Assembly: GCA_009746045.1 (NCBI GenBank) | Contig: RPFO01000246.1 | Coordinates: 2,764,758 to 2,828,757, forward strand | Source of the DNA: Mesostigma viride | Lineage: Eukaryota > Streptophyta > Mesostigmatophyceae > Mesostigmatales > Mesostigmataceae | DNA: 64,000 nucleotides | Reading direction: 5' to 3' | The notes under the pieces: generated by a model | Seen by the model: the letters and a program-made list of their open reading frames with translations, nothing else | What the model was told of the DNA's origin: nothing | Databases searched by the model: none | Position numbers and translations under genes: made by a program | In this document: in pieces, positions 57,343 to 64,000 of the stretch | Position numbering within the stretch: position 1 is the first letter of the stretch | Layout: the number at the start of each line of letters is the position of its first letter

Positions 57343-58182
57343 ATGAAGCCGACCTTGTGCCTGCCTCCTGCCTCTCGGGTGGTGCAACTGATCCGCGTTT
57401 CCAAAGGTGCTCTGCAGGCCTCGAGCCGTGGGAGCCGCTCCGGGATCGTCCAGCCCCAGCAATTATGCTCTCTGCCCTCCACTGCGTTCCATGGAACACA
57501 CCTAGCTTTTGCTCGAGCCCCGTCGCCCCAGTTGCGGGTCGTGCGGACAGTGGTTACCATGCGCATGTCAAGATTTCAAAAGGAGCTAAGTGAGATCAGC
57601 AAGGACAGGGAAGAAGAAGGAGCCGGACCAGTTCACTTCGAGAAACCGCTGAAAATTGTCCTATATCCGCATCCTGCCCTACGGGCGCCCAACAAGACGG
57701 TCACCGTCTTCGACGACAGCCTCAAGGACCTCGCAAAAGAAATGTTTGAGATAATGTACAACACAGACGGCGTCGGCTTGTCAGCGCCACAGGTGGGGGT
57801 CAATGTCAAGCTGATGGTTTATAACCCGGAGGGAGAGAGGGGGAAGGGGCAGGAAATCGTGCTCGTGAACCCACGCATAACCAACAAGTCGAAGAAGATG
57901 GAGGTCGGTGAGGAGGGGTGCCTCTCATTCCCTGGTCTATATGCTGACGTGGAGCGCCACGTCGGCATCAAAGTGGAGGCGCTGGATGTGCAGGGGCGCA
58001 AGGTGAACCTGCAGCTACGGGACTGGCAAGCCAAGATTTTCCAGCACGAGTTTGACCACCTGGAGAAGACTCTGTTCTTCGAGCGAATGACAGAGGAGGA
58101 ACGGGCCAAGATCCAAGGTGGCCTTGACAAGTTGGTGGAGACCTGGAAGACGGATCACCCCACTACTCCTGCCGCTATCTAG
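57343..58182 (+). CDS. PDF1B: Plastid-type peptide deformylase (PDF1B), intronless
   Basis: The enzyme removes the N-formyl group from nascent proteins made in plastids (and possibly mitochondria), using a metal bound by one Cys and two His. The 279-residue product has all three motifs: GVGLSAPQ (143-150), EGCLSFP (191-197, metal ligand Cys193) and QHEFDHL (234-240, His235 and His239 with catalytic Glu236). The segment LMVYNPEGERGKGQEIVLVNP strongly recalls plant PDF1B. Residues 1-~75 are rich in Ser, Arg, Ala and hydrophobics without acids, as in a transit peptide. I chose the first ATG for that reason; the MRMSRFQKEL methionine at 73 could give a cytosolic form. The reading frame is unbroken, which is odd beside two intron-rich neighbours. 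The gene is divergent from the methyltransferase, with 1.2 kb between their starts. Confidence 0.96.
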   Translation: MKPTLCLPPASRVVQLIRVSKGALQASSRGSRSGIVQPQQLCSLPSTAFHGTHLAFARAPSPQLRVVRTVVTMRMSRFQKELSEISKDREEEGAGPVHFEKPLKIVLYPHPALRAPNKTVTVFDDSLKDLAKEMFEIMYNTDGVGLSAPQVGVNVKLMVYNPEGERGKGQEIVLVNPRITNKSKKMEVGEEGCLSFPGLYADVERHVGIKVEALDVQGRKVNLQLRDWQAKIFQHEFDHLEKTLFFERMTEEERAKIQGGLDKLVETWKTDHPTTPAAI

Positions 58183-58642
58183 AAAGCAAGCTATCGAGTC
58201 GCGCAGATGTCTTGCCGGTATCAGCGAGTTTGAGTTCGCGAGACGTTCGTCGTAGTGAGGGCAGGTGGTCACTTTGGAATGTCAGAGCATGTGGAGAGGT
58301 TGAATTTCAGCCCTGAGCCACGTAATGCCGGGAATTCAGGATTTTGCGCGAAGGCGATATAAGAACGTGTGCGAGGTGCGAGGTGTGAGGTGCGGGCGTG
58401 AACTAGAGTGGTCGGAAGGATTTAGTGGCGGCAAGGATAGATTAGCAGTTCCGCACTTGTAGTCTGAAAACAAAGAACATTGTTTCAGCCCCAGTCCAAC
58501 CTAGCTGAATGATGACGAGGTTGTTTTACCTAATTTTCGAATTCATGTTATTTTGAAGGGGTTCAATGGAAATTTTCAGGCCAAAAGAGAAGCTTGTCGA
58601 ATTCTCCCAAATCTTCCTTCATGTGTTTGACAACTTCATTGA
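58183..58642. other. 3' flank of PDF1B, no gene seen
   Basis: This is the 3' UTR and intergenic sequence. A small GTGCGAGGTGCGAGGTGTGAG run lies near 58370. Confidence 0.5.
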
Positions 58643-58865
58643 AATCAAGGAGACAACCAGAGCAGGCCAGAAATCGGGAGAATCCGGACCATGGTAGCTC
58701 GAGCCCGCCGTTATCTTTTCCGCGTTTTCGAGTATGTCATTTAGGATGATGAATATGAATGGAGATGGAAATGTGTAGCCTTGTGTATTGAAATTATGGC
58801 TGGCTTACATACGTGTAGAGCAACTAGATGACCTAGACGGTGGGCCGGGTCCGGAAACAGAGCTC
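58643..58865 (+). repeat. Dispersed repeat family X, longest copy
   Basis: This copy contains both parts seen separately elsewhere: GGAGACAACCAGAGCAGGCC to GACCATGGTAGCTCGAG (as at 46296), then CCGTTATCTT, GATGATGAATATGAATGG, GGCTGGCTTAC and CTAGACGGTGGGCCGGGTCC (as at 47113). I do not recognise its class. Confidence 0.8.
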
Positions 58866-59339
58866 TTGCTTGATCAGGCCGGGCGTGTGTTTCGAGCCTA
58901 ACTGGCCAGGAGTGCATGTCTAGTGGTGAGCACCATATTGCTGCGATCGCTCTCCCACCTTTTACGAGGAAATACCCGCAAATGGAAAACCACTGAATTT
59001 AGGTCTAGCTAGTCAGTCATTACGTTAGCCATGCCATGTTTCCAAACGTCCAAGAACTGCACACGGTGCAAAGAAAAAAATCGGAGGATGGCACGTTCAA
59101 ATGTGCCGCGGGAACCAACAGCCCGCATAAACATCAGTAGCGACGCGACAGTGTGGACAACGAATCCAGTGCCAAGCTCGGAATGGCCGCAAGGGAGATC
59201 TGGCATCACAGGATTCAGATGCGCGGAGATACTACGCAATCCAGGGCTCCGGTCCACGACCCGTTTGTAGAGCTTGTGCCAAGGGGCAGCACCGAACAGA
59301 TGTGGGTGACGTTGCAAAACACACCGGACTTGACGGAGC
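58866..59339. other. No recognisable gene
   Basis: A 110-codon minus-strand frame (59341-59009) has no motif I recognise. It ends against a LINE-3 tail and is probably transposon-related or chance. Confidence 0.4.
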
Positions 59340-59540
59340 ATAATTAATTCAATAATTCATTAGGAACATAACTCCGTTAGGAGTACATGTAGCACATATA
59401 TCCAGGGCTGAGAACTAGGGGCATATGGCATTTAATACATTCTGGGCTACTTCCCGCAAGCCGGTGGCAGGGATGTAAACTATACACCTGCTCGAGGTGC
59501 ACCAAGGGCGCCTGCACCACCATGGTGTCTCACACACAAA
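59340..59540 (-). mobile_element. LINE-3 3'-end relic
   Basis: A reversed TAAT-type tail is followed by AACTCCGTTAGGAGT, CATATGGCATTTAATACATT, GGGCTACTTCC and GTGCACCAAGGGCGCC, matching 45356-45560. Confidence 0.82.
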
Positions 59541-59848
59541 GGGGCCTGGCATGGGGTGGACGATCATCACTGATCGATAATTCAAAATGCACATTCTACC
59601 AAAAATGAAAACGCGTGTCTCGACCCCCCTAACTTTGGCGGTACGTAGTTTTATATGGCCTACTATCCTGCAGATATGTGAGGTTGTGATAGCTCACCCC
59701 GAAGGGCAACTCATGGACATGCTTGACCCCCAAGGACAGCCAGGTTGGATGTTGGTAGGTTGGCTGTGGGGTGGTTTGCAAATTCATCATTTTGCAGCCG
59801 AATTATCGGCTTGAAATGGGACCAATGAGCCCGCGATGGCAGTAGCAT
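59541..59848. other. No recognisable gene
   Basis: This short gap between LINE-3 and LINE-2 ends holds a 75-codon plus frame without motifs. Confidence 0.4.
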
Positions 59849-60919
59849 TAAAATTAAATTAAATTATAACATGTCTCCGTTGGGAGATCATGTAGCACAT
59901 ATTCCAGGTTGGATGGGTGGTGTGGAGGAAGCCGCGTAATCGAACTAACCTAACTCTAAGCTATATCTAGTCTAGAAAAGCCTATCTACGCTACTCATCA
60001 AAACGGCTCCTCCTTTTTGGGGGAGGCGGCTTGACCACAGGGGCTGGCGTGTGCGCCTTGACAATCTTCTTCCACCGCGTCTTGTCCTGCATGGCAGTCC
60101 AAAGACGGGAGAGAGAGTGGATGCGGTACTCAAACTGGGCTGGGACCACTAGGTCGTCCAGCAACATCTGGGTATAGGTTGAATGGCATGTTTCCCTACC
60201 TTTTTAGGAATGTTCTTGGGGCCAGGCCAGGTCAAAATATGCCGCCCTGGTTGGCCGAGCCGCTGGGGACCGGCCAGACCAAGGGCGGTGTCGACCTGGC
60301 TGGTGCGAGCAAGATGTCCTACAAATGCTATCCTACGCTGCCTAATCTCATCCGAAATACGAGGCATACTGTGATACAAAGACTCTAATGACCTACGCTG
60401 AGAAAACCCGACATTCAGGACCTGTCGGAGCATCCGGGTTACCGTACCGTCTAGCTTTGCTGCCAGTGTTGCCGTGAGTGTCCATGCCTCGGCGCCATAC
60501 GTGAGCACCGTGAGGACGAGGACCTTGAAGAGCATGCGCTTGCGGTGCTCGTCCAGGACCTTCGAGCGCCAGTAGATGTTGAGCGAACGGAGCTTGGCCC
60601 AGGAAAGGCCGATGCGGGTGTCCACATCGATCGTCGGCAGTGTCAGGAAGCCAACTCCCCAACAGCTTGAAGCGGTCGCGGAATGGGACCTCCGTCCCGT
60701 CGAGCAGGCGTGGCAGCGGTGGACGACTGGAGGCCCCAATCACCGCCATCGCCTCAGTTTTGACACTAATCTCCAACCCCACCGCCCTCTCCTCCAGGCC
60801 CAGACAGTCCAGCCAGGTCTGAATGTGCTCGGGGCGCGCGATGAGGGTGGTGTCGTCCGCACAAATCAGGTCAGCCAGGCGGTAACCCGTGCTAACCCCG
60901 CCGTGCCCACGCTCGTTAA

Positions 60920-63555
60920 GGGGAGGTGGCACCCCAAAACCCAAAAAAACTGACATATGCTAATATCACTTGAAATTCATTTGCACAATGCTGAATTATG
61001 ATTGGGGGCACTAAATAACATCTCTAGTGAGTTGTCCATGCACTTGTTGGGGGTACTACCCCCATATATACGCCAATAACGCGCTATAAATAGCAAAAGA
61101 CGCTAATTAGGGCTGAGTATGCCCCAGCCAATGCACTTATTTGTTGGCTACCAAAAATCAAGGTCATATAGTTCCCTGAGTTTGTAGCTTGCTGAGCTAT
61201 TTACATCATGGAAATGGCAAAACCTTGAACAGTTATTAATTTTCCCGCAAAACAGGTCATTTTTTACCGGACATTGGGAATAAACTATCATAAACACTTC
61301 CGATAAGGCCACAAAATCAACAAAAATTCCGGCTAACAGGGGGACAGCAGTGTTCCAAGTCCCAGGTCATTCCGACAAGTCTAGCTCAAGTTATTGCGTC
61401 AGACGTGTTTTCAAAAAAATGCCCGCTAAAACAGAAAATGTCACTATATCAGCCCTTGTAAGCATCCTGCACAAGGCAGGCAGGGCAAAACCAATCCCCC
61501 TTGGGCTCCTTAGTCAACGGGGGGTCAGCGCAGCACCCATGCAGTCCTCCCTTGCACCCGAATGTGCTGCACAGCAGGAAAGGGACACCGTCAATTTCAT
61601 CCGGGGAAGCACATGCAAGGCAAGGAATATTATCAACATCATTCTCATCATCACTACTACCTTCCCCATCGTCCCCCTGCCCCTCCCTTTGCATCACGTC
61701 GTGGCAGCCACCCTTAACACAGGTCATTCCGACAAGTCTTGCTCAAGTAATAAGGTTATGCGTGCTAAAACCTGAACATAAGCTTAAGGGGGGGTTCTTT
61801 GTATATGGCCACTTAGGCATGCTGTTTTCCATCCAAAAAGCCAGAAAGCATGCCCCACTCGATCACAAAACATAAGCAAACGGCTAGGCACCACATCTTC
61901 CCTCACCTGCCCTCGGCATGGCCAACCTTGCCAGCGCAAGCATAGCAACACGATCGCTAGGCATACATGCCAAGAGAGCATACACTATACTCTACCCAAG
62001 GTTACCTTGTAAACTTCATGCCAAGAACTCAGCAAATCTATGATCAAAAGCACATATAATTAACTCTAGCACACTGATGACGACACATGCTCAAGGTTGG
62101 GGGTCACTGTGGCACGCACTGATGGGTTTCCTAGACGACCACTCACTACCTGACAAGGCGCTAAGGACCACTCAGAAAGCAAGTAAACACAATCACACTT
62201 TACATGCCATCAACATGGATCAAATCCATGCTGAATATGATGTGAAGTACAAAGGGGTGGCCACGCACCTCATACTCCTTCACCGTCCCTCGAGCATGGC
62301 CAGACTTATAAGTACGTGAATAGCAATAATGATTATGGCACTAACATGCATTACCAGCATTTTCTATGTTTCTCCCAGGTTAGATTGTAAGGGTTATGCC
62401 AACCAAGCTTACCAACACAGCAACAACTCCTTAACTGAACTACCCGACATGGGCAACAAACTGGAACTATGGAGGGCAAGGAACCAAGGAGATCATGGCA
62501 TACAAAGCTTGTATGCAGTCAACCATGTCAACCATGGTTGGCTCAGCAACATTGCTGTCTTGTCACATCATCATAACAAGGAAAGCTCAAATAAACCAAT
62601 GATGGCAGCTATCTACATGCAGTCACACAAATGCAATATCTCCAACATGATCGTCGATTTAAAAAATTCCTTCCCTGCACGATAAAATGCAAAGAAACCA
62701 GTGGCGGCCGTTCAGCTTCTGACCGCTGTGATGCCGCTGCGAGGAAAGGGTGCGTCACTATCACACAACAAGAAGCGTCCATACGCACAACATCCTTGCC
62801 AGAACACGTGCTATGAAATCCCTTACGCCTTCCCTAGGATCTATCGGCTGAGACTGAAGCGGATTTGATCAAGACATCAACGAAAACAAGCTAAAGCTGC
62901 CAGGTATTCGTCAACACGACGGCAAGCAACGGAGAGTTAACTGGCGGAAACTGACCAAAACGAACGCAAAAAACTTCGAACGATGAGCTCTTCGAAGAAA
63001 GAACTGATAGTAGATAACAGTCGCCACAAATCTATACCTTGCCTCGTAGATCCCTCGCCCAGGCGCGCAACAACGGCCGTTCTTCCATGGAAGGTTCCGA
63101 CATGCACTGCGCAGGCCTGAAAAAATACTTACCGAGAATGGCCGAAAATGTAGCAAAAAGCACCCGTTCGGTTTAGAATTCGATGCTACCGATATGAATG
63201 CATCCTTCACGGTCAAAAGACCCCCAAAACTGAGAATTTACTGCCGCAATCACGAATTCTATTTTATTCCGCGCGACCAAAAAATGCAGATTACCCCCCA
63301 TGCCGATGGCAGTAAAAGAAAGCAGCGATATTGTAAACCAGCCACTTGCCGCCACAAACCAACATTATTAAATCATCCTCTTCAACATCCAAGCATTTTT
63401 TTTGCATTTCTCTAGCCCTACATTGCTAGTTTCGCCTAAACGCAGTCGCCATGGCCACTTCCGCAAGTGGTGCGCGCACGGAGCACCCACTTTTCACGGT
63501 ACGGCCGGTGCCGCGAATTTTTTCGCGCGGAAAATATTCGGCGCGCCACGTCCCC
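60920..63555. mobile_element. 2.6-kb TTAA-flanked DNA element encoding a PHD finger
   Basis: It is flanked by TTAA at 60916-60919 and 63556-63559. Left end GGGGAGGTGGCACCCC and right end (inward) GGGGACGTGGCGCGCC match at 13 of 16 positions. Removing it with one TTAA rejoins the LINE-2 reading frame exactly, which fixes the insertion point. TTAA duplication suggests the piggyBac superfamily, but the ends begin GGGG rather than CCC and I find no transposase catalytic core. GGTCATTCCGACAAGTC occurs twice, at 61365 and 61720, flanking the PHD frame. Confidence 0.8.
61449..61727 (-). CDS. PHD-finger open frame inside the TTAA element
   Basis: The 92-codon frame has an acidic stretch (GSSDDENDVDN) followed by a Cys4-His-Cys3 zinc-finger pattern: PCLACAS, LLCSTFGCKGGLHGCC, then GDWFCPACL. 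The C-terminal W-F-C-P-x-C ending is typical of PHD fingers, which read histone tails. piggyBac transposases end in a Cys-rich finger, so this could be the last exon of a transposase. It could also be a captured host exon. The true start is unknown; the annotated ATG lies in the flanking direct repeat. Confidence 0.6.
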   Translation of the reverse strand: MTCVKGGCHDVMQREGQGDDGEGSSDDENDVDNIPCLACASPDEIDGVPFLLCSTFGCKGGLHGCCADPPLTKEPKGDWFCPACLVQDAYKG

Positions 63556-64000
63556 TTAAGGATGTCCAAGCCTGGCTCGAGCCCCTTAAGAGCAGTAAAG
63601 CGCGCACGTGCCTGGCGCATGACGTGGTCCACGGCAATAATGAACAGGTATGGAGACAGGACAGAACCTTGCCACACCCCGTGGTGAAGGGGGAATGGTG
63701 GGGTGGTGCCTTCCGCAGTCCGCACTACTGCCTGTGAGCCCTCATACAGTCGGTGAATGGCAGCAATAAACGCTGGTGGCACTCGGTCGGCAGAGCTAGG
63801 ATGGCCCAAAGAGCCTCCCAGAGGACCGTGTCAAAGGCCTTGATATAGTCAACAAAAATGAAGACCAGCGGCAAACTGTCAGGGCGGGAGCATGGCCGGG
63901 GCCAATTTCAACTTTCAGCACTGACTAGAGTCTCATACTAAATCCTTGAGGCATGATGTACGTGCCGTGAGATGAGAATTGCAGCCAGTATGACTGACTG

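Larger units (their letters stand above)
59996..63890 (-). pseudogene. LINE-2 ORF2 reverse transcriptase, truncated, frameshifted and interrupted
   Basis: Upstream of the insertion, frames near 63890-63560 show FVDYIKAFDTV (motif A), HHGVWQGSVLSPYLFIIAVD (motif B) and LEPGLDIL. After it come YRLADLICADDTTLIARP (motif C, here CADD), VGLEISVKTEAMAV, FKLLGSWLP, a frameshift near 60650-60690, then VLTVLTYGAEAWTLT and FVGHLARTSQVD. The protein ends in basic residues near 59996. The endonuclease domain is missing. Confidence 0.85.
59849..63895 (-). mobile_element. LINE-2-family retrotransposon, 5'-truncated and split by a DNA element
   Basis: The 3' end has a (TTTAA)n tail (59849-59868) and hairpin CTCCCAACGGAG. 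Coding sequence runs on the minus strand to 60919, is interrupted by the TTAA element at 60920-63555, and resumes at 63556-63895. The family matches the relic at 51409-51825 and differs from copies A and B. Confidence 0.85.

Overview
The window is eukaryotic nuclear DNA, most likely from a green alga on the streptophyte (charophyte) side of the plant lineage. That inference rests on three intact or nearly intact nuclear genes of plant type: a TOPLESS-family corepressor (+, 11426-32720, 16 exons), a HOL/TPMT-type S-adenosylmethionine methyltransferase (-, 56116-49082, six exons found, last exon not found) and an intronless plastid-type peptide deformylase PDF1B (+, 57343-58182). Exons are GC-rich, introns are long and repeat-filled, and splice sites are GT-AG with one GC-AG donor. 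I cannot name the species.

Layout. 1-8103 is a satellite array of about 726-bp monomers with a five-monomer higher-order period of about 3.63 kb, running off the left edge. 8104-11425 holds satellite-related flank and two small degenerate tandem repeats. 11426-32720 is the TOPLESS gene. 33465-48305 is a nest of retrotransposon and DNA-transposon insertions: two nearly identical LINEs in inverted orientation (35424-38914 + and 39892-~45180 -), one of them inside a TTAA-flanked piggyBac-like element (34551-39807), plus many truncated LINE 3' ends. 49082-58182 carries the methyltransferase and the deformylase, divergently arranged. 59340-63895 is a second LINE family, cut by a 2.6-kb TTAA-flanked element that encodes a PHD finger.

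The most unusual signal is in the introns. In at least five introns of two unrelated genes on opposite strands, the end of the upstream exon together with its 5' splice site has been copied tandemly into the start of the intron (2 to about 18 copies, unit about 17 to 80 bp). This looks like a recurrent mutational process that extends introns from their donor sites.

A second recurrent signal is a short hairpin of the form ACTCC-CAAC-GGAGT just upstream of TAAT- or TTTAA-type tails. It is shared by at least three otherwise different LINE families and by short relics that carry only the end of ORF1.

The three host genes have separate expected roles: transcriptional repression in the nucleus, methylation of halide or thiol substrates, and removal of the formyl group from plastid-made proteins. 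Nothing suggests that they form a cluster.
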